Assembly (NCBI GenBank): GCA_937915865.1
Contig: CALGIG010000114.1
Location: 1 to 38,842 of the forward strand
Reading direction: 5' to 3'
Source: an uncultured Prolixibacteraceae bacterium
Lineage (GTDB): Bacteria; Bacteroidota; Bacteroidia; Bacteroidales; Prolixibacteraceae
DNA length: 38,842 nt
The notes under the pieces: model-generated
Seen by the model: the letters and a program-made list of their open reading frames with translations, nothing else
What the model was told of the DNA's origin: nothing
The model's database searches: none
Made by a program: the position numbers and the translations under genes
Shown here: positions 16,253-25,577 of the stretch, in pieces
How positions within the stretch are numbered: the first letter of the stretch is position 1
Layout: each line of letters starts with the position of its first letter

Positions 16253-16972
16253 TCAATATTTTACTATTGGGGCATTGAACCTAAACCCAATTCCATGAAG
16301 GTTTAAAATCTTGATGTTTTCATCGGCACTTAAATACTTCCGAAGGCGCGAGATGAAAACATCAAGGCTACGCCCAAGATAATAATCATCAGATCCCCAA
16401 ACCTGAATTAAAATATCAGAGCGGCTGAGAACCTTGTTTGGATTATCACAGAAATAACGAAGTAATTCGGCCTCTTTGTAAGTAAGTGTTTTGCGTTCTC
16501 CTGCACAGTCGAGTATTAAACTATCAAAATAGAAACTGAACAGACCAACTTTGTAATAATTCTTCTCAGTTATCAGTTCGCTTTCGTTATTGTTTACAAT
16601 ACTCCTTTTCAGGAAAATTCCTATTTTCAGTAAGAGTTCTTCCATACTGAATGGCTTTGTAATATAGTCGTCGGCACCAAGAGTAAGGCCCAGGATTTTA
16701 TCTTCGGTCATCGAACGTGCGGTTAAGAAAATAATCGGAACATGATCGTTTACTAACCTTATTTCCCTGGCTAGTGTAAACCCATCTTTTTTAGGCAGCA
16801 TAACATCGAGCAAACACAAACTGAACTTTTCAGCATTAAAAAGCTGAAAACCAACTTCTCCATCTTCAGCTGAAGATACAACATAACCAGCCTGCTCCAG
16901 GTTGTCCTTGATTATAAAATTTAGAGTTTGGTCGTCTTCAACCAAAAGAATTTTCTCGCCTTGAAAGTTCAT
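16253..16972 (-). CDS. OmpR/PhoB-type response regulator (RprY-like)
   Basis: A 239-residue response regulator. The receiver domain covers about 6-120, with acidic pocket Glu12/Asp13/Asp14, phospho-acceptor Asp56 in LCLLDVMLPKKDG, and the conserved Lys in DDYITKPFSMEE. The winged-helix DNA-binding domain covers about 140-235 (KTLTYKEAELLRYFCDNPNK, SRLRKYLSADENIKILNLHG). Overall it resembles Bacteroides RprY. Its start overlaps the stop of the upstream histidine kinase gene by 4 bases (16969-16972), so the two form a coupled pair with the kinase gene first. Its stop is 1 base from the end of the discoidin remnant on the other strand. Confidence 0.95.
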   Translation of the reverse strand: MNFQGEKILLVEDDQTLNFIIKDNLEQAGYVVSSAEDGEVGFQLFNAEKFSLCLLDVMLPKKDGFTLAREIRLVNDHVPIIFLTARSMTEDKILGLTLGADDYITKPFSMEELLLKIGIFLKRSIVNNNESELITEKNYYKVGLFSFYFDSLILDCAGERKTLTYKEAELLRYFCDNPNKVLSRSDILIQVWGSDDYYLGRSLDVFISRLRKYLSADENIKILNLHGIGFRFNAPIVKY

Positions 16973-18357
16973 TTTCTTAATTTCTTTGTTTCGACTATAA
17001 AAGTAGTGCCTTTCCTTGTATTTTCAATTACCCTGATACTCCAACCATGCCGGTGAACAATTTTTTTCACATAATCGAGCCCCAATCCAAATCCTTTAAC
17101 ATCGTGAATATTTCCTGTTGGAACTCTGTAAAAACGATTAAATATTCTTTTTCGTTCTGACAATGGAATCCCAATTCCATTGTCTTCAAATGAAATATAA
17201 TAATGACGCCTGGTTTCTTTGATACCAATAATAATTTCGGGATGGACATGGCAATATTTAATCGCATTATCAAGAATATTGAAAATTAAATTCGAAAAAT
17301 GAAGTTTATCGGCTTTGATATGCGCATTTCCACAATCCGAATCGACTTTCACTAAATATTGGCGGCCATTCTGGCTATTTTTGAATTCGCGGATAGCCTC
17401 ACCAATAAAAGCATTAAGCTCAATATCTTCCAAATGCAATTTTAGTTTTGTTTTTTCGATGGTAGCCATTTGCAAAAGTTTTTCAACATGCGCTGAAAGT
17501 CGTTTGTTTTGCTGTCCAACAATTTTTACATATTCGGCAAGCCGCTCCGGTTGCTCACAAATCTTTGGATTCGACAATACCTTGGCGGCCAAATCGATTG
17601 ATGCAATCGGAGTTTTAAATTCGTGAGTGAGGTTGTTAATGAAATTCTTTTGTATCTCGCTCAACTGTTTTTGTTTAATAATAACGTAAAGTGCGTATCC
17701 AAAGAAAATGACTACAAAAAATAAAATGCCATTTAGAAAATACCAGGTCAAGAGCCTTGTACTGTAAAACTCTGATCTGTCGGGGAAATGGACTCCAAAA
17801 TAATAGGTGTATTTTTCGCAGGTTGGCAATGTACACACTTTATGCTTTTTCTCGATTTTGGAAACGGGTTTGGTATAATGCTTTTCAAACATGATTTCCT
17901 CCATGCTGCAATTTGACGAATCGGTACTCTTAACCGGCTTTATTGCTGATGGAATAGAATCGCGTTTTATAGTATTGCCATGAATCATTTTTTGCGAATT
18001 ACAGTCGTAGATAGCATATTCGTAAGTTAAATTCAGGTTTCTCTTTCTGAATTCAACATCAAGAAAATGCTCTAACAGGTTGGGATCGATTACATCATTT
18101 ACATTAACCACGTAATAGTTATTCGATATTTGTTCAACCTGGCACGATTCAGAACTCTTTCCGTTATGTTGAAAAGTTTTCGCATTATAATCATTGATTT
18201 GGCTGGCTACATTTCGCAATGCACTTGTTACCTGCAAATGAAATTGCCTTTCATTCAAATCATACGAATTTTTCAAAAAGAAAAATTGGGTTATTAGAAT
18301 TCCAACTACAGCAAAAGTGGCTAGTATAATTAAAAAACCTATGGAATTCCGCTTCAT
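16969..18357 (-). CDS. Membrane sensor histidine kinase (RprX-like)
   Basis: A 462-residue sensor kinase for the overlapping response regulator. It has two transmembrane helices, at about 6-28 and 209-231, framing a periplasmic domain of about 180 residues with five or more cysteines (for example CNSQK, NCSMEE, CTLPTCEK), which could form disulfides. The HisKA dimerisation domain carries His245 in INNLTHEFKTPIASID. The ATPase domain has N box FNILDNAIKY, G1 EDNGIGIP and G2 GFGLGLDYVKKIV. There is no HAMP domain. The signal is unknown. The 18358-18599 spacer separates it from the divergent DUF1573 gene. Confidence 0.94.
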   Translation of the reverse strand: MKRNSIGFLIILATFAVVGILITQFFFLKNSYDLNERQFHLQVTSALRNVASQINDYNAKTFQHNGKSSESCQVEQISNNYYVVNVNDVIDPNLLEHFLDVEFRKRNLNLTYEYAIYDCNSQKMIHGNTIKRDSIPSAIKPVKSTDSSNCSMEEIMFEKHYTKPVSKIEKKHKVCTLPTCEKYTYYFGVHFPDRSEFYSTRLLTWYFLNGILFFVVIFFGYALYVIIKQKQLSEIQKNFINNLTHEFKTPIASIDLAAKVLSNPKICEQPERLAEYVKIVGQQNKRLSAHVEKLLQMATIEKTKLKLHLEDIELNAFIGEAIREFKNSQNGRQYLVKVDSDCGNAHIKADKLHFSNLIFNILDNAIKYCHVHPEIIIGIKETRRHYYISFEDNGIGIPLSERKRIFNRFYRVPTGNIHDVKGFGLGLDYVKKIVHRHGWSIRVIENTRKGTTFIVETKKLRK

Positions 18358-18515
18358 CTTAACGTATTGTATTTGAGTTTAATTCTTCTTAGTCGCATTT
18401 GAAAAAATCAAAAGTTACTTTAACCTGTTAACCAAGAATTAAAGGCGAAAATAAATAAAAAAGAGAAAGGAAATTACTGTTAACATCTCATTAACAAAAC
18501 TTTGGTAGCCATTAA

Positions 18516-18546
18516 CTTGTAGGCAATAAAAGATTTTTTAGTTTTG
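18516..18546 (+). promoter_or_regulatory. Promoter of the DUF1573 gene
   Basis: CTTG at 18516-18519, 19 bases, then TAGTTTTG at 18539-18546. This matches the Bacteroidota consensus with one mismatch in the -33 box. The ATG follows at 18600, giving a leader of about 47 bases. Confidence 0.7.
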
Positions 18547-18599
18547 TTTTCAGTAAAAACAAGCTATTGTTCAAATCTTATATTAAATTAATTAATGAT

Positions 18600-19691
18600 A
18601 TGAAGGTTTCATTTTCGATTTTGCTAACTTTTCTTCTTTGTTTGCCTTTGGTAAACAGTGCCCAAACAGCAAATAAAGCTCGGATTGCATTTGAGAAGCT
18701 GCAACACAATTTTGGTACTTTTAAGGAAGAACTTGGCCCGCAATCAGTTTCTTTCAATTTTAAGAATGATGGTAATGTTCCTTTGATTTTAAACAACGTA
18801 CAGGCATCGTGCGGATGTACAACTCCTGAATGGACCCGTGAGCCTATATCTCCGGGGGCAAAAGGAATTATTAAGGTTAGTTACGACCCCAGAAACCGAC
18901 CAGGTATGTTCAATAAAACTATTCGGGTAAGTTCGAATGCCGAAAACTCGGAAGTAGTGCTAACTATTATGGGAGAAGTTACTCCAAGAGCTCGTACTCT
19001 TGAGGAAGATTTTCCGACACAAATAGGCCCGGTTCGCGCAAAGACTAATTACATTGCCTTTCCTTCAATCAAAGAAAATCAAATTAAAAAAGACAGTACC
19101 GAGATTATTAATACTTCCGACCAGGCTATTCAGTTAAGTTTTAAAACCCCGCCACCACACATTATGGCAACAATACGACCCTCTAAAATTGGGCCCAAAC
19201 AAAGGGGTTACATTGTAGTTACTTTTGATGCCACAAAAATTAAAGCCTATGGTTTTATCTCCAACCGTCTGTATTTGAATATTGACGGACAGGATGATTA
19301 CCGCAATTCGATAGCAGTTAGCACTACTTTGGAAGAAGACTTCTCTAATTTATCTGCCGAGGATCTGAAAAACGCTCCGGTTGTGACGTATGACTCTGAT
19401 TCATTTGACTTTGGAGATATTAAGCCAAATATGAAGAATGAACATACGTTTAGCATAAAAAACTCAGGGAAAAGAGATTTGGTTATTCGTGATGTAAAAA
19501 GTTCATGTGGTTGTACTGCTGTTACACCCTCAAAAAATGTAATTCCGGCTGGCGAAAGCGTACCACTAAAAGTTACATTCGATTCAACAGGGAAAAGCGG
19601 ACGCCAGAACAAAACAATCACAGTAATTACAAACGATCCTAAAAACCCAACAACGGTTCTTCGCATCTCAAGCAACATTGTTAGTCAATAG
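18600..19691 (+). CDS. Exported DUF1573 protein with two Ig-like domains
   Basis: A 363-residue exported protein. The ATG at 18600 is chosen because it gives a clean signal peptide (MKVSFSILLTFLLCLPLVNS, cleaved after NSAQ or just before); an in-frame start 11 codons earlier would bury it. Two DUF1573 domains are seen, one at about 30-125 with ASCGCTTPEW and one at about 265-360 with SSCGCTAVTPSK and IPAGESVPLKVTFDSTGK. The CGCT motifs are the family signature. The middle third is a related beta-sandwich with no Cys motif. These proteins are abundant in Bacteroidota and usually of unknown role. It has its own promoter and terminator. Confidence 0.92.
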   Translation: MKVSFSILLTFLLCLPLVNSAQTANKARIAFEKLQHNFGTFKEELGPQSVSFNFKNDGNVPLILNNVQASCGCTTPEWTREPISPGAKGIIKVSYDPRNRPGMFNKTIRVSSNAENSEVVLTIMGEVTPRARTLEEDFPTQIGPVRAKTNYIAFPSIKENQIKKDSTEIINTSDQAIQLSFKTPPPHIMATIRPSKIGPKQRGYIVVTFDATKIKAYGFISNRLYLNIDGQDDYRNSIAVSTTLEEDFSNLSAEDLKNAPVVTYDSDSFDFGDIKPNMKNEHTFSIKNSGKRDLVIRDVKSSCGCTAVTPSKNVIPAGESVPLKVTFDSTGKSGRQNKTITVITNDPKNPTTVLRISSNIVSQ

Positions 19692-19715
19692 TTGATAAAT
19701 CTTACAATAGATCAG

Positions 19716-19747
19716 CCGGTTCTAGCGACAGAACCGGTTTTTTTTTT
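19716..19747 (+). terminator. Intrinsic terminator after the DUF1573 gene
   Basis: A perfect 8-bp stem CCGGTTCT/AGAACCGG (19716-19723, 19730-19737), a 6-base loop and a run of ten Ts. It separates this gene from meaB. Confidence 0.9.
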
Positions 19748-19824
19748 ACTCAATTAATAAGATTTAAGTTTTCTGATACCCAAAGTTCAGTCCTGAACCG
19801 TTACATTCGCATAAAATTTCAAGC

Positions 19825-20952
19825 ATGATTGCAGATCAACATCATTCACATATAGAAAACGATCCTGAATACGCCGGACTCACAGTAAACGAGGGAATTG
19901 AACCATTGTCATCAGTTAACGAAGATTCGGTTAAACGTTTCCTGAAAAACAAGAAGAAGAAAACCTTGTCGGTCTCTCAATATGTAGAAGGAATCCTAAA
20001 TGGTGACATCACAATACTTAGTCAGGCAGTTACCCTTGTTGAAAGTTCAAAACCCGAACATCAGGAATTTGCACAGGAAATTATACTGAAATGCTTACCG
20101 TTTTCAGGAAATTCGGTCCGTATTGGAATAACCGGCGTTCCTGGTGTTGGAAAAAGTACCTTTATAGAGGCTATGGGTAAATCTATCACCTCGGAAGGAC
20201 AAAAATTGGCTGTTTTAGCCATAGATCCGAGTAGCGAGCGCACCAAAGGAAGCATTTTAGGAGATAAAACCCGAATGGAAGAATTATCGGCTGATCCTCT
20301 GGCTTATATCAGGCCTTCCCCGTCAGCCGGATCATTAGGTGGTGTGGCCCGAAAAACCAGGGAAACTATTATTTTATGCGAAGCTGCCGGTTATAACCAT
20401 ATTTTTATTGAAACTGTAGGAGTTGGTCAAAGCGAAACTGCCGTTCATTCCATGGTCGACTTTTTCCTGCTACTTATGCTTGCCGGAGCTGGCGACGAAT
20501 TGCAGGGAATCAAACGCGGTATTATGGAAATGGCTGATGCAATTACAATTAATAAAGCTGATGGCAATAATATTGAAAAAGCCGGATTAGCACGGGTTCA
20601 ATACCAGAACGCTTTACATTTGTTTCCGGCCACAGAATCGGGTTGGATACCAAAGGTCTTGACATGCTCAGCCTATATGAAAACCGGGATCAACGAAATC
20701 TGGGATACTATCAACGACTACATAAAAATGACAAAAGCCAGCAACTACTTCCAGCTCAGGCGCAATGAGCAATCGAAATTCTGGATGTATGAAACTATAA
20801 ACGAACAACTTAGAAACAATTTCTACCAAAACGAAATAATTAGCCAGAAGCTTTCTGAGTCAGAAGATAAAGTATTAAAAGAAGAGCTTTCGTCGTTTGT
20901 TGCTGCAAGGAAGTTGCTCGATTTATACGATCAGATTAGAAAAAACAATTAA
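19825..20952 (+). CDS. meaB: Methylmalonyl-CoA mutase-associated GTPase MeaB
   Basis: MeaB is a G3E-family P-loop GTPase that guards loading and repair of adenosylcobalamin in methylmalonyl-CoA mutase. The 375-residue protein has Walker A GVPGVGKST at 104-112, the family stretch AIDPSSERTKGSILGDKTRM, switch and metal region FIETVGVGQSE, and the guanine-specificity segment ending in NKADGNN. The N-terminal arm (to about 45) and the C-terminal dimerisation arm (FQLRRNEQSKFWMYETINEQ onwards) are complete. The mutase genes are not in this window. The next gene follows after 19 bases on the same strand and may be co-transcribed, though no functional link is evident. Confidence 0.95.
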   Translation: MIADQHHSHIENDPEYAGLTVNEGIEPLSSVNEDSVKRFLKNKKKKTLSVSQYVEGILNGDITILSQAVTLVESSKPEHQEFAQEIILKCLPFSGNSVRIGITGVPGVGKSTFIEAMGKSITSEGQKLAVLAIDPSSERTKGSILGDKTRMEELSADPLAYIRPSPSAGSLGGVARKTRETIILCEAAGYNHIFIETVGVGQSETAVHSMVDFFLLLMLAGAGDELQGIKRGIMEMADAITINKADGNNIEKAGLARVQYQNALHLFPATESGWIPKVLTCSAYMKTGINEIWDTINDYIKMTKASNYFQLRRNEQSKFWMYETINEQLRNNFYQNEIISQKLSESEDKVLKEELSSFVAARKLLDLYDQIRKNN

Positions 20953-20971
20953 TAACTAATAAATCAAATCA

Positions 20972-22069
20972 ATGAGAAATGTTTTAACAATTTTGATTTT
21001 TGCATTGGCAGCATTTTCATGCCAGTCAGCAAAAGATGAGTATTCGATAAAAGGTTCGATTGCAGGAGTAGACAAAGGAAAGGTTTATCTTCAGAAAATT
21101 GTTGAAGGGCAACCAAAAACTGTCGATTCAACCAATGTTACTGATGGCAAATTCTCTTTTAAAGGAAAAATGGGAATACCAGAATTTAGGGTTCTTCGGT
21201 TGAATGACCGCGAATATTTTGCTCAGTTTTTTCTTGATAACGCCAATATTACAGTCGCTGCCAAAAAAGATAGTTTAAGGGCCACCAAAATCACGGGCTC
21301 ACCCACCAACGATGTGTTTAAAGCTTATGCTGCTGAAATGGATAAACTGGGTAAAGAAATGCGGGAACTTCAGGAAAAATACCAGAATGCCATGTCGACT
21401 GGCAATACCGATGCAGAAAATAAAGCCAAAATAGATTATCAGGCAATGATTGATAACAACAAGGTTTTTACCAAGAATTTCATTAAAGAACATTCAAATT
21501 CGGTAGTATCAGCATTCATATTAATTCAGCTTGCAACGCAATTTGAAAGTAATGATGTTGAAGATATGGTAAATAAGTTTACTCCTGAAATTGAAAAATC
21601 GGAATATGTAGTAAAACTGAAAGAATTGGTTCAGGAGCAGAAAAAAACAGCAATTGGCGCTGTTGCGCCCGATTTTACAATGAACGACACTGAAGGGAAA
21701 CCAGTCTCGTTGTCGTCATTTAAAGGGAAAATAGTTTTAGTTGATTTTTGGGCCTCATGGTGTGGCCCATGCCGACAGGAAAATCCTAATGTTGTAAACC
21801 TGTACAAACAATATCATAGTAAAGGCTTTGAAATTCTGGGTGTTTCGCTCGACCGCGCTAAAGAGGAATGGTTGAAAGCAATAAAAGATGATAACCTGAC
21901 CTGGACACATGTTTCCGACCTTCAGTTTTGGCAAAATGCAGCAGCCCGTCTTTATGGTGTAAATTCAATCCCGCAATCGTTCCTGTTAGACAAAGATGGA
22001 AAAATCATCGGCAAAAGCCTGAGAGGGGACCAGTTGGCTAAAAAACTGGCAGAGCTATTCCCTAATTAG
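20972..22069 (+). CDS. DUF4369-thioredoxin (TlpA-like) lipoprotein
   Basis: A 365-residue lipoprotein with lipobox AAFSC (Cys17). The N-terminal DUF4369 domain spans about 22-120 (YSIKGSIAGVDKGKVYLQKI, DSTNVTDGKFSFKG). A helical, Lys/Glu-rich linker spans about 120-220. The C-terminal AhpC/TSA-thioredoxin domain spans about 225-365 with the redox motif WCGPC at 263-267 and the cis-proline region NSIPQSFLLDKDG. Such proteins are tethered thiol-disulfide reductases of the cell envelope, and in Bacteroidota they are numerous and of poorly known substrate. A terminator follows the stop. Confidence 0.94.
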   Translation: MRNVLTILIFALAAFSCQSAKDEYSIKGSIAGVDKGKVYLQKIVEGQPKTVDSTNVTDGKFSFKGKMGIPEFRVLRLNDREYFAQFFLDNANITVAAKKDSLRATKITGSPTNDVFKAYAAEMDKLGKEMRELQEKYQNAMSTGNTDAENKAKIDYQAMIDNNKVFTKNFIKEHSNSVVSAFILIQLATQFESNDVEDMVNKFTPEIEKSEYVVKLKELVQEQKKTAIGAVAPDFTMNDTEGKPVSLSSFKGKIVLVDFWASWCGPCRQENPNVVNLYKQYHSKGFEILGVSLDRAKEEWLKAIKDDNLTWTHVSDLQFWQNAAARLYGVNSIPQSFLLDKDGKIIGKSLRGDQLAKKLAELFPN

Positions 22070-22095
22070 AACACTTTCTGAATAATATTACGAAG

Positions 22096-22122
22096 AGAAA
22101 AGCCGCATAAAGCGGCTTTTCT
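22096..22122. terminator. Terminator after the TlpA-like gene
   Basis: A perfect 11-bp stem AGAAAAGCCGC/GCGGCTTTTCT with a 5-base loop (22107-22111). The T-rich 3' arm supplies the run of Ts. Confidence 0.85.
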
Positions 22123-22197
22123 AATTTACAGGATATTCAAAACATTTTGCGAACAGAGGTGTTATAATGCTGTTTCGATTTTAAAATAAGAAGAATC

Positions 22198-23589
22198 ATG
22201 AGTTACGATTTAATAGTTATAGGAAGTGGTCCCGGCGGATATGTGGCTGCGATAAGGGCTGCTCAGTTAGGTTTAAATGTTGGTGTTGTTGAACGTGAAA
22301 ACCTTGGAGGAATATGCCTTAACTGGGGATGTATTCCAACCAAATCGTTGCTGAAGAGTGCGCAGGCTTTTGAATATGCCCAACATGCAGCCGATTATGG
22401 TGTTTTAATTTCGGGCGAAGTGAAACCCGATTTTCAGGCCATGGTTAAACGAAGCCGTGGAGTTGCCGAAGGTATGAGCAAAGGGATACAGTTTCTTTTT
22501 ACAAAAAATAAAATTGAGGTTTTAAATGGGAATGGCCGTTTGATCGACAAGAACACAGTAGAAGTGACCGATTCGACCGGAAACCGTGCACTCTATTCGG
22601 CAAAAAACATAATCCTTGCTACAGGAGCCCGTTCGCGCGAATTGCCAAATTTGGAACAAGATGGAGAAAAAGTTATTGGCTATCGCGAAGCAATGACTTT
22701 GCCCCACCAGCCTAAATCAATGGTAGTTGTTGGATCAGGAGCTATTGGTAGTGAATTTGCTTATTTTTATCAAACGATTGGCACCGATGTTACTTTGGTT
22801 GAATATATGCCCAATGTTGTTCCGAACGAAGATGAAGAAGTATCGAAAACTCTTGAACGTTCATTTAAAAAAATAAAAATGAAGGTATTAACTAATGCTT
22901 CGGTTGAAACAGTTGATACAAGTGGGGATATGTGCAAAGTAACAGTTAAAACAAAAAAAGGAGAAGAAATTATTGAAGCAGAACTAGTTTTATCGGCAGT
23001 TGGAATAGCGCCAAATATTGAAAATATTGGACTTGAAGATGTTGGGATTGTTTTGGAGAAAGGTAAAATAAAAGTGAATGAGTTCTGCCAGACAAATATT
23101 GATACTGTTTATGCAATAGGCGATATTATTCCGGGACCAGCCTTGGCTCACGTAGCTTCGGCTGAAGGTATTTTGGCCGTTGAAAAAATTGCAGGACTTA
23201 ACCCACATCCGATTGACTACACAACAATACCGGGATGTACTTATACCAATCCCGAAGTTTCGTCGGTTGGAATTACTGAACAAAAAGCCAAAGAACTTGG
23301 GTTAGACATTAAAGTAGGTAAATTTCCGTATACTGCTAGCGGGAAAGCAAGCGCCGCCGGCCAAAAGGATGGTTTTGTAAAACTTATTTTTGATGCAAAA
23401 TATGGAGAGTTACTTGGTGCCCACATGATAGGAGGTAATGTAACTGAAATGATTGCCGAGTTAGTTGTAGCCAAAAAACTTGAGATAACGGGCCACGAAC
23501 TTATTAAGTCGATACATCCGCACCCAACCATGAGCGAAGCTATAATGGAAGCAGCTGCAGCTGCCTATAACGAAGTTATTCATTTATAG
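22198..23589 (+). CDS. lpdA: Dihydrolipoyl dehydrogenase (E3)
   Basis: This FAD enzyme reoxidises dihydrolipoamide with NAD+ for 2-oxoacid dehydrogenase complexes and glycine cleavage. The 463-residue protein has the FAD motif VIGSGPGGYVAAIRAAQLG at 7-25 and the redox-active disulfide Cys40/Cys45 in GGICLNWGCIPTKSLL. It also has the NAD motif VVGSGAIGSEFAYFYQTIG, the second FAD motif VYAIGDIIPGPALAHVAS, and the catalytic His442-Glu447 pair in HPHPTMSEA. There is no N-terminal lipoyl domain. No E1 or E2 gene is adjacent, so it probably serves several complexes. The spacer on each side carries a terminator, so it appears to be transcribed alone. Confidence 0.97.
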   Translation: MSYDLIVIGSGPGGYVAAIRAAQLGLNVGVVERENLGGICLNWGCIPTKSLLKSAQAFEYAQHAADYGVLISGEVKPDFQAMVKRSRGVAEGMSKGIQFLFTKNKIEVLNGNGRLIDKNTVEVTDSTGNRALYSAKNIILATGARSRELPNLEQDGEKVIGYREAMTLPHQPKSMVVVGSGAIGSEFAYFYQTIGTDVTLVEYMPNVVPNEDEEVSKTLERSFKKIKMKVLTNASVETVDTSGDMCKVTVKTKKGEEIIEAELVLSAVGIAPNIENIGLEDVGIVLEKGKIKVNEFCQTNIDTVYAIGDIIPGPALAHVASAEGILAVEKIAGLNPHPIDYTTIPGCTYTNPEVSSVGITEQKAKELGLDIKVGKFPYTASGKASAAGQKDGFVKLIFDAKYGELLGAHMIGGNVTEMIAELVVAKKLEITGHELIKSIHPHPTMSEAIMEAAAAAYNEVIHL

Positions 23590-23717
23590 TTTTAAACTAT
23601 GCAAATTCAGTGATAAACACAAAGATTCCAAGTTTGAAAAGAAAGAAACCTTTTATTCACTCCTTATTCTAAAAGTAGATTGTTGTTATGAATATATCTA
23701 AGTAAACTTTGATCAGT

Positions 23718-23745
23718 AAAACCCGGTTCTGCCGGGTTTTGTTTT
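23718..23745 (+). terminator. Terminator downstream of lpdA
   Basis: A perfect 9-bp stem AAAACCCGG/CCGGGTTTT (23718-23726, 23732-23740) with a 5-base loop, then GTTTT. It lies about 130 bases past the lpdA stop; the stretch between holds no recognisable gene. Confidence 0.85.
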
Positions 23746-23827
23746 ATTCGAACAATAAAGTTCATCGTTTAAATATTCTTAAACAATTGATTTTCAATCA
23801 GATTGAACACGAAGTCATAAATATTTA

Positions 23828-23835
23828 TATTTTTG
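23828..23835 (+). promoter_or_regulatory. -7 promoter element of the FadL-like gene
   Basis: TATTTTTG fits TAnnTTTG, 27 bases before the chosen ATG at 23863. It argues against any start upstream of about 23842. No TTTG at the -33 position. Confidence 0.5.
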
Positions 23836-23862
23836 TGTCGAATTAAATTTTACGTATCACCT

Positions 23863-25488
23863 ATGAATAAACTTGCTGTTTTTGTTTTAGGAGCACTGCT
23901 TATAATGAATACTGCTTTTGCAGGTGGAATTCTGACCAACTCTAATCAAAGTGCACAGTTTGTGCGAATGCTTTCAAGAAATGCTTCAACTGATCTTGAT
24001 GCCGTTTATTTTAACCCGGCTGGATTGACTCAAATGAAGAACGGGTTCTATTTCTCTCTTCATAATCAAACTATTTTTCAAACCAAAACAATTACAAGCG
24101 AGTTTGGACAAAACATGAGCCCTAAACTTCCTCTATTGTATGATAAGTATGAAGGTGTTGTAAAAGCGCCTGTATTCCCTTCAGCTTTTGCCGTTTATAA
24201 AAACGATAATTGGGCATTTTCAGCGGGCTTTGGGCCTAATGCAGGAGGAGGAAGCGCCAAATATGATAATGGGTTACCGTCATTCGAAAAGCAAATTGCG
24301 CGATTGGTACCAGCTATGTCGAGCCTAAGCTCATTAGGTTATCCTGTTACTGCCTACGATGTTGATATTTCGTTTGAAGGAACTTCGGTATTTTGGGGCA
24401 TTCAGGCAGGAGCAACTTATAAAGTTAATAAAGCGGTTTCGGTTTATCTTGGAGCCCGTTATGTCCCGGCTATAAATACTTACAAAGGAAGTATCACCAA
24501 TATACAAATTGGCCAGTCAGGAGCCCTTCAAAATGCACAAACGTACCTTGCCGGTGCAGCTGGTGTTGCAACAGCTAAATCGCAGGCAACAGCAGCTGCT
24601 GCAGCAAGTTTACAACCACTCGTTGCCGGTGGCGCTGGAAACTATACTTTGGCCCAGGTTCAGGCTGCCGGTTATATTTCGGCTGCACAAAGAGCACAAA
24701 TAGAGGCTGGTTTGCAACAACTAGGGCTTACTTCTGCCCAAATTAGCGCCATGTCGGTTTCAACAGCGCAAACAACTTATTCTTCAACTTCAACCACATT
24801 GGCTGCAGTTGCCACTTCCTTGAATTCAAAAATACCAGCGCTTGCCGATAAAAGAGTCGATACCAAACAAACTGGATCAGGAATTACACCAATTATTGGA
24901 CTTGATATTCATCTGAATAAACTGAACGTAGGATTGAAATATGAACACAAAACCTATCTTACTTTAAAAAACTCGACAACTGTTGACGACATCAGCATGT
25001 TCCCTGACGGGCAAAAAACCCCAAGCGATATTCCTGCAATCATAGCCGGGGGTGCCGATTATGAATTGACCAACAAACTTAAAGTATCAGGATCATTTGA
25101 TGTTTACCTTGATAAGAATGTTGAATGGGGCAATAACATTTACGGGGTACACCGTACTATTGACAAAAATTACGTTGAACTTGCTTTTGGCGCAGAGTAT
25201 AAATTAACTGACACATTTAAACTAAGCGCCGGCTATTTGAACTCCAACACCGGAGTTGGTGAGTCGTACCAAAGTGATTTTGGATTTAGTAATGATTCGT
25301 ATACCGTGGGTATGGGGTTTCAGTGGAACCTGAACGAAAGGCTGACCCTAGATGCTGGCATGATGCTTACGACCTACAATGATTACACAAAAACGTTTGT
25401 AGAAGCAGCTCCAATTGGAACATATACTGAAACCTACGGAAAAGATACCTTTACGTTGGGCTTTGGAATCGCTTATAAAATATTCTGA
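23863..25488 (+). CDS. OmpP1/FadL-family outer-membrane hydrophobic transporter with an Ala-rich insert
   Basis: A 541-residue outer-membrane protein of the FadL/TodX group, which takes up long-chain fatty acids or other hydrophobic molecules by lateral diffusion. The ATG at 23863 gives a clean signal peptide (MNKLAVFVLGALLIMNTAFA, residues 1-20). The N-terminal hatch contains the family NPAG motif at 51-54. Barrel strands run to the end, TLGFGIAYKIF, with a C-terminal Phe. Residues about 220-330 are very unusual: rich in Ala, Gln, Ser and Thr (KSQATAAAAASLQ, AQVQAAG, AAQRAQIEAGLQQ), without barrel strands. This makes the protein roughly 100 residues longer than a plain FadL. The insert is probably helical and may lie outside the barrel. 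Confidence 0.9.
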   Translation: MNKLAVFVLGALLIMNTAFAGGILTNSNQSAQFVRMLSRNASTDLDAVYFNPAGLTQMKNGFYFSLHNQTIFQTKTITSEFGQNMSPKLPLLYDKYEGVVKAPVFPSAFAVYKNDNWAFSAGFGPNAGGGSAKYDNGLPSFEKQIARLVPAMSSLSSLGYPVTAYDVDISFEGTSVFWGIQAGATYKVNKAVSVYLGARYVPAINTYKGSITNIQIGQSGALQNAQTYLAGAAGVATAKSQATAAAAASLQPLVAGGAGNYTLAQVQAAGYISAAQRAQIEAGLQQLGLTSAQISAMSVSTAQTTYSSTSTTLAAVATSLNSKIPALADKRVDTKQTGSGITPIIGLDIHLNKLNVGLKYEHKTYLTLKNSTTVDDISMFPDGQKTPSDIPAIIAGGADYELTNKLKVSGSFDVYLDKNVEWGNNIYGVHRTIDKNYVELAFGAEYKLTDTFKLSAGYLNSNTGVGESYQSDFGFSNDSYTVGMGFQWNLNERLTLDAGMMLTTYNDYTKTFVEAAPIGTYTETYGKDTFTLGFGIAYKIF

Positions 25489-25538
25489 TAAACAGGTGCA
25501 AATATTACAACAGATTAATTGATTGATGGATGGTAATT

Positions 25539-25573
25539 GATCGGGTAAAAGTAACTTATCCGATCTTTTTTTT
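25539..25573. terminator. Terminator between FadL-like and AlkD-like genes
   Basis: A 10-bp stem GATCGGGTAA/TTATCCGATC with one G-T wobble, a 7-base loop and eight Ts. It ends the plus-strand transcript five bases before the convergent gene's stop codon. Confidence 0.85.
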
Positions 25574-25577
25574 GTAC

